Shown: positions 8,456 to 17,518, numbered from the stretch's first letter. The stretch: DNA of 64,000 nucleotides from Flavobacteriales bacterium (GCA_022361195.1 JAKSBJ010000304.1:1-64000); one strand, 5' to 3'. Notes: generated by a model not told the origin, from the letters alone. A program made the numbers and translations.

Positions 8456-10224
8456 TATTTCTGTGTCTTTTTAGCTCGTTTTTCGCTTTTTCGCAATCAA
8501 ACATTTACAAAAAACAAAGTATTGGGGGAGGAATTTCTCCTAAATCTATCGTCTCAAGCGGTACGGGGCTGTTTGCAGCACAAAACATGATGTACCGACA
8601 CTCTGTTACCCTATATGATCAAAATGGCAATTTAAAGGCTAAAATTAGGGATGCGGTTAATTTAAATTCTTTTGGATTTAGTGAATATGGCTCACAAAAC
8701 TATTTGGGAGGCCCTGTAGAGGCTGTTTTTAGTCATGGAGGCCAATACCTTTGGGTATCTCAATATGCTATGGTTGGAGAAGGATTTGATAATCCGGGTT
8801 GTGATACTTGTTCTGGAGAGACTTATGATCCTGGATTTGTTTATAAGATCAATGTACAAACCATGGAGGTTGAAAATGTCATTAAGGTAGGGTCTGTTCC
8901 AAAGTTTATGGCTATTTCGGAGGATGAAAGTTTGCTTGTTGTTTCAAACTGGACCAGTGGTGATGTTTCCATCATTGATGTGGAGAAAGAGGAGGAGGTT
9001 AGACGCGTTTCTATTGGCCCCCATCCCCGCGGAGTTGCTATTAAGAAAGATAATTCGGAAGCCTTTGTAACGGTTATGGGATCAACTAAAATTGCCCGGC
9101 TCGACCTTAAAACTTACGAGGTAAGCTACATGGCTAACGTTGGGAAATCTCCTCGGCACCTTATTTTATCTGGAAATGATAAGTATTTGTACTGTTCGTT
9201 AAATTCGACGCATGAAGTGGTTAAAATCAATCTTGAAACAGAGGAGTTAAAAAGTTGTTCGGTCGGAGCAGGACCAAGAACTATGGCTCTTTCAGCGGAT
9301 GAACGTTATCTCTATGTGGTCAATTACTTTTCAAACACCTTTAGCAAAATTGAAACAGCTACTATGACCGTCTCGGAGGAGGTCGAAACCGCAGCAAAGC
9401 CAATAGGCATTTGCGGGAATTGGAAAGAAGGAGAATTGTGGGTAGCTTGTTATTCTGGTAGCATTGAGATATTCCGTGATTTTGAACTCCGGCCTGCCGA
9501 AGAAGATCATGCTTTAGCATTGAATGGAGGTTTAAAAGGGTACTTAGAATTTGACGATTTTTATGTTCAAACCAATTCAGGACTCAGGGAGTTAGGAGGT
9601 TCTTTTAAAGATTCAGGTGGTGCTGTTGAAAGTGCTGGTAAAGAGGGTTTTGACTCTGCTGATAAAGAAAGTGTTGTGGCGTCGTTTATTTCTCCTGATG
9701 TTGCCTTGAGTGGAATGGAGAAAACTACTTCATCGCTCACTCCCAAAGCAGATTATGTTCATATAAAAACTCCTGATTGGGTAAGCATTAAACTGCAAGA
9801 AAAAGAGATCACTGAATCTTTGGCTCAACAAGAACAGGTTTCGTCTAATTTGGAAGTTGAAGAAGAAACTGATTTAATAGAAATTAAAGAAGAGAAAAAC
9901 GAGTCCCTTGCCGAGAATATGGCTTCAGTCCAACAATCTGCTAAAATTGGAATGTTATCCAAAGAAGGGCGGAGTAAAAAAACAGCAAAATACAATCCAC
10001 AAGGTTGTATGTACCACGTAATTGTTGGTAGTTTTTCTGTTCCGGAGAATGCTACCAATCTCAAAGCCGATTTGGAAGCTGATGGTTATCCGGTAACTTT
10101 GATTGAGGGAAGCGAGCTAACTTACGTCTCCGCGCAGTGTTATACGGACAGGGTAAACGCTCAGCAGGGAATCAAAAATATTGAAGAGGGTACAGGAATT
10201 AAGGGCTGGATCTTGAAGCGCTAA
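8452..10224 (+). CDS. Secreted beta-propeller (YncE-like) protein with SPOR domain
   Basis: About 590 residues. A short hydrophobic signal peptide (LCLFSSFFAFSQ) is followed by a YncE/YVTN-type beta-propeller (about residues 120-390) with recurring units such as ISEDESLLVVSNW, DVSIIDVEKEE and LSADERYLYVVNY. An acidic linker follows (about 400-510), then a C-terminal SPOR domain (about 515-590, from MYHVIVGSFSVPENA to GWILKR). SPOR domains bind denuded septal peptidoglycan, so the propeller may be anchored at the cell wall. The frame is open from 8338, but those residues lie inside the upstream gene and lack a signal peptide; a TTG at 8452 overlapping the upstream stop as TTGA is the best start. 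The start is uncertain, the domains are clear. Confidence 0.75.
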   Translation: MIFLCLFSSFFAFSQSNIYKKQSIGGGISPKSIVSSGTGLFAAQNMMYRHSVTLYDQNGNLKAKIRDAVNLNSFGFSEYGSQNYLGGPVEAVFSHGGQYLWVSQYAMVGEGFDNPGCDTCSGETYDPGFVYKINVQTMEVENVIKVGSVPKFMAISEDESLLVVSNWTSGDVSIIDVEKEEEVRRVSIGPHPRGVAIKKDNSEAFVTVMGSTKIARLDLKTYEVSYMANVGKSPRHLILSGNDKYLYCSLNSTHEVVKINLETEELKSCSVGAGPRTMALSADERYLYVVNYFSNTFSKIETATMTVSEEVETAAKPIGICGNWKEGELWVACYSGSIEIFRDFELRPAEEDHALALNGGLKGYLEFDDFYVQTNSGLRELGGSFKDSGGAVESAGKEGFDSADKESVVASFISPDVALSGMEKTTSSLTPKADYVHIKTPDWVSIKLQEKEITESLAQQEQVSSNLEVEEETDLIEIKEEKNESLAENMASVQQSAKIGMLSKEGRSKKTAKYNPQGCMYHVIVGSFSVPENATNLKADLEADGYPVTLIEGSELTYVSAQCYTDRVNAQQGIKNIEEGTGIKGWILKR

Positions 10225-10289
10225 AAAAGACTAGTCGTTGGCTAAAGTCCAATCAGGAGTTCTATTCATTTTCCTCTGAATAAAGAGAA

Positions 10290-11027
10290 TTAAAGTTTTG
10301 AATGAGATAGTATAATTCCACAGGCCATGGCAACGTTTAGGGATTCAGACTTTCCAAAGCGCGGAATGGTTATACTTTCGTCCAGGAGAGACTGAAGTGT
10401 TTCACTAATACCATGCGATTCACTCCCCATTACCAGGGCAAACTTTTTATCGAATTTCTTTTCGTTAAGAGCCGTACCATTCATCTCAGCCCCCAAAACT
10501 TCAAATCCTGCTTCTTTCAACTCCTGAATAGTAGAGGAAAGTTCGGTACGAACATAAGTGCTTCTGAAAATGGCTCCCATCGAGGATTGAATAACCTTTG
10601 GGTTGTAAACTTCAACACTCTCGGCAGAAGCAAAAACAGTTGAAATGCCAAACCAGTCAGCCGTTCGCAAGATAGTCCCCAAATTTCCCGGATCGTTAAT
10701 GCCATCCAAAATCAAGCAACTTTCAATCGAATTTAAGTCGACTTGAGCAGTTTTTGGGATCTCTACAATTGCCAATACCTCATTGGGGCTTTTGAAGCCA
10801 GAAATACGTTCTAAATCCTTTTCTGAAATCACTTCAAAATCAACTTCTGAACCAGGATTTCCATTCCATCGTTCAGTAGCGTAAACCTTAACAATATTCA
10901 GTGCTTTAGCCTCGTTTAATTCTTGTAGAAGTTTTGGACCTTCGACAACAAAAACACCTTCCTGTTCCCGAAACTTTTTTTGTTGTAAGGATTTAATGAA
11001 TTTTATTTCGTTTTTTGTGAGGGACAT
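10290..11027 (-). CDS. TrmH/SpoU-family RNA 2'-O-methyltransferase
   Basis: A 245-residue SPOUT methyltransferase that would methylate a ribose 2'-OH in rRNA or tRNA. All three family motifs are present: NDPGNLGTILRTADW, LVMGSESHGIS and IPRFGKSESLNVAMA, the last two forming the knotted SAM-binding site. The N-terminal part (LTKNEIKFIKSLQQKKFREQEG, VVEGPKLLQE) is the RNA substrate-binding domain typical of the RlmB/TsnR group. The target nucleotide cannot be assigned. It is divergent from tamL, and the two promoter boxes abut. Confidence 0.9.
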   Translation of the reverse strand: MSLTKNEIKFIKSLQQKKFREQEGVFVVEGPKLLQELNEAKALNIVKVYATERWNGNPGSEVDFEVISEKDLERISGFKSPNEVLAIVEIPKTAQVDLNSIESCLILDGINDPGNLGTILRTADWFGISTVFASAESVEVYNPKVIQSSMGAIFRSTYVRTELSSTIQELKEAGFEVLGAEMNGTALNEKKFDKKFALVMGSESHGISETLQSLLDESITIPRFGKSESLNVAMACGIILSHSKL

Positions 11028-11040
11028 TCTGCGATTCGGT

Positions 11041-11056
11041 TATTTTTGCAAAGATA
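11041..11056. promoter_or_regulatory. Abutting divergent -7 boxes for tamL (+) and the trmH-family gene (-)
   Basis: TATTTTTG at 11041-11048 (plus) and TATCTTTG at 11056-11049 (minus) are both perfect TAnnTTTG boxes placed back to back in a near-palindrome. For the plus strand a TTTG at 11014-11017 lies 23 bases upstream, a long but tolerable -33 spacing. The predicted leaders are about 11 bases (tamL) and about 17 bases (methyltransferase). Confidence 0.5.
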
Positions 11057-11063
11057 CAGTTTT

Positions 11064-13727
11064 ATGAATCAGCGCCCGCTACTATATTTTATTTTTAGCC
11101 TTAGTTTACTCAGCTTAATGGCTTGTCGGCAAGCAAAGTATGTGGAGGAAGGTGCTTATTTGCTGGATAAAAACGAAATTCAATTTAAAACTGAAAAGGA
11201 CGGTGAAGTAGAATGGGAGAGTGGACATTCCATTTTGGATGATGCCGAAATGGAGGAATTGATTCGTCCTGTTCCAAATCGAAAATTCAAACTCTTTGTT
11301 TATAATCGTATTGATACAACGCGTCATGCTAAACAGGTAGATCGAAAAAAGAAAAAGTTTAAGAAAAAGAACGATAAACGTCAGGACAAAGAGGATCGTA
11401 TCAATGAAAAACGTATTAAAAAGGCAAAGAAAAAGGGCAAAGAGTTTTACCGCAAAAAGATCATTAAACCAAAGCCTGTAAAATTAGGTTGGAGAGAATG
11501 GGTAAGAGTAAATGCCGGTGAACCACCTGTATTGCTGGATACCTTCAAAATGCGAAAAACCAAAGAGCAGCTTGAGATTTACCTGAAGAAACACGGTTTT
11601 TATTACGGGAATGTAGAAGACACGGTCTATTACAACGAACGAAAGAAAAAAGCAACAGTATCCTTTCAAGTTGAATCGGGAAAGCCATATATTATCAAGG
11701 CTATCACCTTTGATTCTATTTCTCGGAATAGAGGTTTGATAAAGCTTTATGACAAAATGCAAGGCCTGGAGAACAGTAACATTGTAGTAGGAGATCCGCT
11801 TGATGAGGAAAAATTGGATGCTGAGCGAGAAAGGTTTGCCTCTTACTGTCGTAACAATGCTTATTTTGAGTTTAACAAAAGTTATATCAACTATGAAGTG
11901 GATACTTCTTTTGGTAACTATGATGCAGTCGTCAAAATCTTCATTAAGCAGAAGACTTATGAGGATACTGTCACAAACACAATGGTAAACTTAAGGCATA
12001 AAACTTATCATGTCAGTGATGTTACCTTTTTGCTTTACAATCCCGACACTTCTTCATTCAAAAATGGCTTTCACCTCTTCAGGAAAAAATGTGACTCCTT
12101 AGGAATAGAAGAAATGGTGAACAAAAAATACTCACTGCTGGATACCATTCGCATTGATGGAAAAGGGAATTTCATCTATAACGAAAAACCATTTCTGAAA
12201 CCCGACCTACTGGATGACCAAAATTTCCTGGAAATGGGAAATTGGTATAAAGAATACTACGTTGAGCGATCATACCGAACCTTGAACAAACTGGACGTTT
12301 TTTCTTCCATAACCATGGAAATAGATTATGACCCAAAAGATATTAAGGGAGACAGCGTTGTTGTTACCTATCACTTGATTCCTAAAAAACGGCAGAGCTT
12401 TTTAATGGAACCTCGGACAACTAATACCAATGGTGTATTGGGGATTTCAGGAGCATTGACCTATACCAATAGAAATTGCTTTAGAGGAGCTCAACGGTTA
12501 AAAGTTTCTTTTGTCGGGGGAGTTGAGGCACAGCCTAATATCTCTCGAACAGCAGATTCTTCCGCTACTGGCTTTTTGAGCCGAATCAATACGTTTGAGT
12601 GGGGACCATCCCTTTCATTAACTTTCCCCAAGTTGGTTCCAATGCCTAAGAAGTGGCAGGATAATTTTTCTAAAAGACTTTATCCTTCAACTGAGTATAC
12701 CTCCTTGGTTAATGTGCAAAGACGTTCAGAGTTTGTCCGGTTTTTGGGAGAGTTTGCTTATAGCTGGAACTTTAGAGAAGGAAAAACAAGGGAATGGAAA
12801 GTAGATTTGATCAACTTTAACTTTGTAAAACTGAATAAGGAACAATTCTTTATAGAAGATTTAGCTGAATTGAATGACCCTTTTCTATTGAATTCATATT
12901 CTGATCACTTAACCACATCTATCAAGGTTAATTGGCATTATAATAACCGAAATGCCAATCGTCGAATTAACAAGAATATTAAGCACATTCACGATGTTAA
13001 AGTGAGTTTGATGGAATCAGGGAATGTACTGTATGGTGTTGGAGCCGGAAAATCTGCTTTGGACACAAATGGTTTAAGAACCATTTTGGGAGTTCCATAT
13101 ACCCAGTTTGTCAAATTTGATGTGCAGTATGTCGCAAATCAACACGTTAATGATCGACACAAAATAGCCTATCGACTAATGGCAGGGGCTGGTTTTGCAT
13201 ATCAAAATTCACCATCCATGCCTTATGAGCACAGCTTCTTTGCAGGAGGTTCCAACGACATTAGAGCTTTTCCTGCCCGAACCATGGCACCAGGAGCAAC
13301 ACAGAAGTATATAGATCCTGATCTCACCCAAACTCAAATTGGAGATATGAGATTGGAGTTGAATGTTGAGTGGCGATTTAAGATGCTAGGTATTTTAGAA
13401 GGAGCCCTTTTTGCAGATGCTGGAAATATTTGGATGATTTTACCAAAAGATGATCCAAGTGTTGCTGCTTTCCGATTTAATAGTTTTCTTGAGCAATCGG
13501 CTCTTGGTGGTGGATTTGGTATGAGAGCTGACCTGGACTTCCTCATTATTCGTTTGGACATGGCAGTTCCAATCTACAATCCTTATTTACCTGAAACCGA
13601 ACGTTGGATCACCAAACAACATAAGCCAATTTACCTGAGTCAGATCGATGCAGTATATTCAGAAACTTTTAAATGGACTAATCCGCATCGAATTAACTTT
13701 AGTCTCGGAATTGGGTATCCTTTCTAA
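11064..13727 (+). CDS. tamL: TamL-like lipoprotein of the BamA/TamA outer-membrane assembly family
   Basis: An 887-residue Omp85-superfamily protein. The N-terminus is a lipoprotein signal (lipobox LMAC, Cys21), a feature of the Bacteroidota TamA variant TamL. POTRA-like domains follow (about residues 140-400), then a 16-strand-type beta-barrel including FFAGGSNDIRAFPARTMAPG, the equivalent of the conserved L6-loop VRGY region, and a C-terminal strand ending in GIGYPF. A strikingly basic segment, about residues 90-140, precedes the POTRA region. It probably inserts or exports outer-membrane proteins. No tamB lies beside it, which is less usual. The ATG at 11064 gives the signal peptide; the TTG at 11046 lies within the promoter box. 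Confidence 0.88.
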   Translation: MNQRPLLYFIFSLSLLSLMACRQAKYVEEGAYLLDKNEIQFKTEKDGEVEWESGHSILDDAEMEELIRPVPNRKFKLFVYNRIDTTRHAKQVDRKKKKFKKKNDKRQDKEDRINEKRIKKAKKKGKEFYRKKIIKPKPVKLGWREWVRVNAGEPPVLLDTFKMRKTKEQLEIYLKKHGFYYGNVEDTVYYNERKKKATVSFQVESGKPYIIKAITFDSISRNRGLIKLYDKMQGLENSNIVVGDPLDEEKLDAERERFASYCRNNAYFEFNKSYINYEVDTSFGNYDAVVKIFIKQKTYEDTVTNTMVNLRHKTYHVSDVTFLLYNPDTSSFKNGFHLFRKKCDSLGIEEMVNKKYSLLDTIRIDGKGNFIYNEKPFLKPDLLDDQNFLEMGNWYKEYYVERSYRTLNKLDVFSSITMEIDYDPKDIKGDSVVVTYHLIPKKRQSFLMEPRTTNTNGVLGISGALTYTNRNCFRGAQRLKVSFVGGVEAQPNISRTADSSATGFLSRINTFEWGPSLSLTFPKLVPMPKKWQDNFSKRLYPSTEYTSLVNVQRRSEFVRFLGEFAYSWNFREGKTREWKVDLINFNFVKLNKEQFFIEDLAELNDPFLLNSYSDHLTTSIKVNWHYNNRNANRRINKNIKHIHDVKVSLMESGNVLYGVGAGKSALDTNGLRTILGVPYTQFVKFDVQYVANQHVNDRHKIAYRLMAGAGFAYQNSPSMPYEHSFFAGGSNDIRAFPARTMAPGATQKYIDPDLTQTQIGDMRLELNVEWRFKMLGILEGALFADAGNIWMILPKDDPSVAAFRFNSFLEQSALGGGFGMRADLDFLIIRLDMAVPIYNPYLPETERWITKQHKPIYLSQIDAVYSETFKWTNPHRINFSLGIGYPF

Positions 13728-13729
13728 GT

Positions 13730-15025
13730 ATGAAATTCTTTTTAACCCTTTGTAGTCTACTCTTTGTTTTTGTGTCGTATTCACAATACAAAAATGTGAC
13801 TTTGCCATTGCCTAAAAAGGCTAAGTATCGTTATTCTCAGGTGGAGCCATCCATTTACATCAATCCTAAAAATGTCAATGAGATCATTGCAGGTTCGGTA
13901 CTCAACGATTATTATTATTCAATTGATGGAGGGGAAAGTTGGAAATCTAAATCCATCAAGTCTAAATGGGGTGTTCATGGAGATCCATGCATGTTAATTG
14001 ACACCTTGCAACGTTATTACTATTTCCATTTATCTAACATTAAAGGAGAACGGCTTATTGGAGGAATGATATGCCAACGGTCGGACAAAATTGAAGGCAA
14101 GTTTCGCAAATATCAGGGGAGAACGGTCGCTAATAGTAAATTCCATGATAAAGAATGGGCAGTGGTTAATACAGCGAACAATCACCTTTACATGACCTGG
14201 ACACAGTTTGATGCTTATGCTTCGGAAGAACTAACTGATTATAGTAATATTCTTTTTTCTAAAAGTACCGACGGTGGTTTAAACTGGAGTGACCCAACAG
14301 TTATTTCTGCTGTTCCTGGAGATTGTAAAGACAATGATAAAACGGCAGAAGGTGCCGTTCCGGCTGTAGGGCCAAATGGTGAAATTTATGTGTGCTGGTC
14401 AAGAGATGATAGTATTTGGTTTAATTTTTCCACTGATGAGGGGAAAACCTGGCTGCCAAAGGAACGCTTTGTGGCTACTCAACCTAACGGATGGGTAATT
14501 AAAATACCTGGTATTTACCGTTCAAATGGTCTTCCCGTTACAACTTGTGATCGTTCAAAGTCAAGGTTTAAAGGAACCGTTTATGTCAATTGGGCCGATC
14601 AACGAAACGGAGAGGATAATACAGATATCTGGTTGGCTAAATCAACCGATGGAGGTAAGAGTTGGTCCAAACCTAAGCGAGTTAATAATGATGATTCTAA
14701 AAAACATCAGTTTCTTACTTGGATGACCATTGATCAAACAAATGGCTATTTGTATTTTGTTTTTTATGATCGTCGAGAACAAGCGGTAAATAAAACGGAT
14801 GTCTATTTGGCTCGCTCCACTGATGGAGGGGAGACTTTTGAAAATTTTAAGATCAGCGAAAGTCCTTTTTTACCAACAGACGATGTGTTTTTTGGTGATT
14901 ACACGAACATTTCTGTCCATTCAGGAGTAATAAGACCTATTTGGACACGTTTGCACAAAAGAAAAATTACTTTGCACACTGCCCTTATCAAAGATTCGGA
15001 CCTCAATAAAAAACGAACTGAGTGA
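13730..15025 (+). CDS. Secreted sialidase-fold (BNR/Asp-box) protein
   Basis: A 431-residue protein with a cleavable signal peptide (MKFFLTLCSLLFVFVSYSQ). Its body is a six-bladed sialidase-type propeller carrying five Asp-box motifs: SIDGGESW, STDGGLNW, STDEGKTW, STDGGKSW and STDGGETF. I do not see the arginine triad of true sialidases arranged with confidence, so enzymatic activity is not claimed. It starts two bases after the tamL stop, and its stop overlaps the GTG of the next gene (GTGA), so tamL, this gene and the glycosyltransferase form a tight unit. A carbohydrate-binding or hydrolytic role outside the inner membrane is inferred. Confidence 0.82.
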   Translation: MKFFLTLCSLLFVFVSYSQYKNVTLPLPKKAKYRYSQVEPSIYINPKNVNEIIAGSVLNDYYYSIDGGESWKSKSIKSKWGVHGDPCMLIDTLQRYYYFHLSNIKGERLIGGMICQRSDKIEGKFRKYQGRTVANSKFHDKEWAVVNTANNHLYMTWTQFDAYASEELTDYSNILFSKSTDGGLNWSDPTVISAVPGDCKDNDKTAEGAVPAVGPNGEIYVCWSRDDSIWFNFSTDEGKTWLPKERFVATQPNGWVIKIPGIYRSNGLPVTTCDRSKSRFKGTVYVNWADQRNGEDNTDIWLAKSTDGGKSWSKPKRVNNDDSKKHQFLTWMTIDQTNGYLYFVFYDRREQAVNKTDVYLARSTDGGETFENFKISESPFLPTDDVFFGDYTNISVHSGVIRPIWTRLHKRKITLHTALIKDSDLNKKRTE

Positions 15026-16965
15026 AATTATCGGTTATCATAGTTAACTATAATGTAGAGTTCTTTCTGGAACAATGCCTTAATTCCACTATGGAAGCTT
15101 TAAAGCATGTTGAGGGAGAAGTTTTTGTGGTTGATAATCATTCCATTGATGGTTCGGTAGAGATGGTGCGGGCTAAATTCCCGGAGGTTCAATTAATCGC
15201 AAATAAGGATAATGTTGGTTTTTCTAAAGCAAACAATCAAGCTTTGCGAATTGCGAAAGGAGAATATCACCTTTTGTTGAATCCGGATACTATTGTAGAG
15301 GAAATGACCTTTAAGGAGGTGGTTGACTTTATGGATGCTCATCCTGATGCTGGAGGTTTAGGGGTTAAAATGATTGATGGGAAAGGAAACTTTTTACCAG
15401 AGTCTAAAAGAGGGCTTCCTACTCCTAAAGATGCTTTTTATAAGATATTTGGTTTGTCACGCCTCTTTCCTCGTTCAAAACGCTTTGGTCGTTACCATCT
15501 TTCGTATTTGGATAAGGATCAAACGCACGAAATTGAAATTTTATCAGGAGCGTTTATGCTTATGCGTAAAGAGGCTCTGGACAAAGTTGGTTTGTTGGAT
15601 GAGGATTTCTTCATGTATGGAGAAGATATTGATTTGAGTTATCGAATCGTTTTGGGCGGATTTAAGAACTATTATTTTCCTGGAACCCGAATTATTCACT
15701 ATAAAGGAGAAAGTACAAAGAAGAGTAGCGTTAACTACGTTTTTGTTTTTTACAATGCGATGATCATTTTTGCGCGAAAGCACTTTTCCAGCAAAAATGC
15801 CCGTATTTATTCAGCACTCATAAATTTGGCTATTTACTTCCGTGCCTCTTTGGCAGTGGCGAATCGTCTGTTTAAAAAGATGCTCTTGCCTTTGGTCGAC
15901 ATGAGTGTAATAATTTTTGGTTTATTCCTCATTGCCTTTCAGTATGAGAAGATCGAGGGAATTGATATTCCAGATGATCTTTTGTGGTATGCACTGCCGA
16001 TTTATGGCGTTGCTTGGTTCTTAGCCCAGTTTTTTACCGGCGGATATGATAAACCAATCCGATTATTCCGAAATATTGCCGGATCAGCTGTTGGAACAGC
16101 TTTAATATTGATGGCCTATGCCTTATTGTCAAAAGATTATCAGTTTTCTCGTTTAATAGTTCTATTAGGTGGAAGCTGGGTTCTATTGTATTATTTGGCA
16201 TCACGGGCCCTTTTACACTTTACTGTCCCATCTCACCGCATTGGAGGTGATAAGAATAAAAAGTTCGCCATTGTGGGAGAGATGGAAGAAGCAGAACGGG
16301 TTTCGCAACTTTTGCAACAAACCAATTCTCGTATCCAATCCATCGAATTTTTATCTGTCGAACCCTCTTCGGATAAATCATATACCGGTTCACTAAATCA
16401 GTTAGATCAAATTATAGACATTCGTAAGATTGATGAAGTCATCTTTTGTGCTAAGTACGTTGCTTCGGACCAAATTATTTCCAAAATGTTGGAGTTAGAA
16501 GGGAAAGATGTTGATTTTAAAATTGCACAACCTGAAACCTCTTTTTTGATTGGATCCAATTCAATTGACTCTCAAGGAGACTTGTATGTTTTGGATATTA
16601 ATAGAATTAATAAACCCTCGAATCGCCGTAATAAACGTACTATTGACCTTGTGTTAGCTCTTTTGTTTATCCTCTTATCTCCAGTTTTAATGTGGGGATT
16701 TAAACAAAAAGGAAAGTTTATGGGGAATATGTTTAGGGTGCTGTTAGGAAGTCTTTCATTTGTGGGGTATACGCGAATAGAGCATGTCTCTAATTTAAAG
16801 CTTCCGCAAATTAAAAGAGGGATTTTAAGTTCCCGTCTAATGGTTCCTGATGCACAATTGGATCAGGATGGAATTTCGCGCTTAAACTTAATTTACGCTA
16901 AGAACCATTCCTACCTAATGGATTTAAAAATAATCTTCCGCAACTTTTCAAAGTTGGATCAGTAG
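15022..16965 (+). CDS. GT2 glycosyltransferase fused to degenerate polyprenyl-phosphate sugar-transferase module
   Basis: 647 residues in two parts. Residues 1-260 are a complete GT2 (GT-A) glycosyltransferase like rhamnosyltransferases: VVDNHSIDGS (about 36-45), NPDT (87-90, the DxD-like metal site), and GAFMLMRKEALDKVG then GEDIDLSYR (200-208, catalytic acid region). Residues 285-645 copy the plan of WbaP/WcaJ-type enzymes: four membrane segments (about 289-400), a Rossmann-like domain (412-530), the re-entrant helix RTIDLVLALLFILLSPVL (539-556) and the C-terminal LNLIYAKNHSYLMDLKIIF. The roughly 70-residue cytosolic core that holds the catalytic Asp-Glu pair is missing, so this half cannot be a normal phosphotransferase. 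It starts with GTG overlapping the previous stop. Confidence 0.85.
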   Translation: MKLSVIIVNYNVEFFLEQCLNSTMEALKHVEGEVFVVDNHSIDGSVEMVRAKFPEVQLIANKDNVGFSKANNQALRIAKGEYHLLLNPDTIVEEMTFKEVVDFMDAHPDAGGLGVKMIDGKGNFLPESKRGLPTPKDAFYKIFGLSRLFPRSKRFGRYHLSYLDKDQTHEIEILSGAFMLMRKEALDKVGLLDEDFFMYGEDIDLSYRIVLGGFKNYYFPGTRIIHYKGESTKKSSVNYVFVFYNAMIIFARKHFSSKNARIYSALINLAIYFRASLAVANRLFKKMLLPLVDMSVIIFGLFLIAFQYEKIEGIDIPDDLLWYALPIYGVAWFLAQFFTGGYDKPIRLFRNIAGSAVGTALILMAYALLSKDYQFSRLIVLLGGSWVLLYYLASRALLHFTVPSHRIGGDKNKKFAIVGEMEEAERVSQLLQQTNSRIQSIEFLSVEPSSDKSYTGSLNQLDQIIDIRKIDEVIFCAKYVASDQIISKMLELEGKDVDFKIAQPETSFLIGSNSIDSQGDLYVLDINRINKPSNRRNKRTIDLVLALLFILLSPVLMWGFKQKGKFMGNMFRVLLGSLSFVGYTRIEHVSNLKLPQIKRGILSSRLMVPDAQLDQDGISRLNLIYAKNHSYLMDLKIIFRNFSKLDQ

Positions 16966-16976
16966 GAGAGTTATAG

Positions 16977-17008
16977 ACAAAAAAAAGAGTTGTTTTACAA
17001 CAACTCTT
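16977..17008 (-). terminator. Intrinsic terminator of the TerB-like gene
   Basis: A perfect 10-bp stem (AAGAGTTGTT at 16985-16994 pairing with AACAACTCTT at 16999-17008, loop TTAC) is followed on the minus strand by a T-run (16984 down to 16977). It overlaps the last codons of the TerB-like gene and may also stop the convergent glycosyltransferase transcript. Confidence 0.75.
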
Positions 17009-17411
17009 CGATAATAATTTCTGTGTCTTCACCTCGTATTATCAAGGCCAAAATACTTTCGACATCTACGTCGTCAATGCTTTTATATCCAATTCCAACG
17101 GCAATTCGTTCAATAGTTGATATTTCTTCATCCTGAATTTTTCCATCGGCTTGAGCCATTTGAATTAAATTAACAATTTGCTCAAAACGCTCTGTACGGT
17201 CAGTTGGAGGATTGATAGCATAGCTTGTAGGATTTTTGATCATCTCGTTGATCTCTACGTCCGAAAGTCCAATTGAAGAACCAATTTTGTCTAACAAAGC
17301 TCTTTCCGAATCAGTAATGATTCCATCTGCTCTGGCAATTAAAACCATGTTTCTGAAATGACCTTTATCTTGTCTTCTCTCTCCACCTTCGTACAATGCT
17401 GCTATACTCAT
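16995..17411 (-). CDS. TerB-like (DjlA N-terminal-like) protein
   Basis: A 138-residue helical protein of the TerB/DjlA-N family. Two similar halves each carry the metal-site motif of the family: IARADGIITDSERALLDKI and MAQADGKIQDEEISTIERI. No signal or membrane segment, so it is cytosolic. TerB-like proteins are linked to tellurite or stress resistance in some bacteria, but single copies like this are widespread and of unknown function. It has a clear promoter (17431-17460) and its own terminator, so it is probably monocistronic. Confidence 0.85.
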   Translation of the reverse strand: MSIAALYEGGERRQDKGHFRNMVLIARADGIITDSERALLDKIGSSIGLSDVEINEMIKNPTSYAINPPTDRTERFEQIVNLIQMAQADGKIQDEEISTIERIAVGIGYKSIDDVDVESILALIIRGEDTEIIIEELL

Positions 17412-17430
17412 TATATAAAAATTTTTTTCG

Positions 17431-17460
17431 CAAAAATAAATTTAATCTACGGATGTCAAA
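17431..17460 (-). promoter_or_regulatory. Canonical Bacteroidota promoter of the TerB-like gene
   Basis: On the minus strand TTTG (17460-17457), an 18-base spacer and TATTTTTG (17438-17431) match the -33/-7 promoter consensus at standard spacing. The predicted leader is about 15 bases. This is the best complete promoter in the window. Confidence 0.7.
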
Positions 17461-17518
17461 CTCTTTTGGGTCAAATAAATTAACAATCTGCCTTATTTGA
17501 TCTGTAATGGCTGTGTCA

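Noticed and set aside
13730-15025. True sialidase
   Set aside because: Asp-boxes are structural and shared by many non-sialidases; the catalytic arginine triad and nucleophile cannot be placed.
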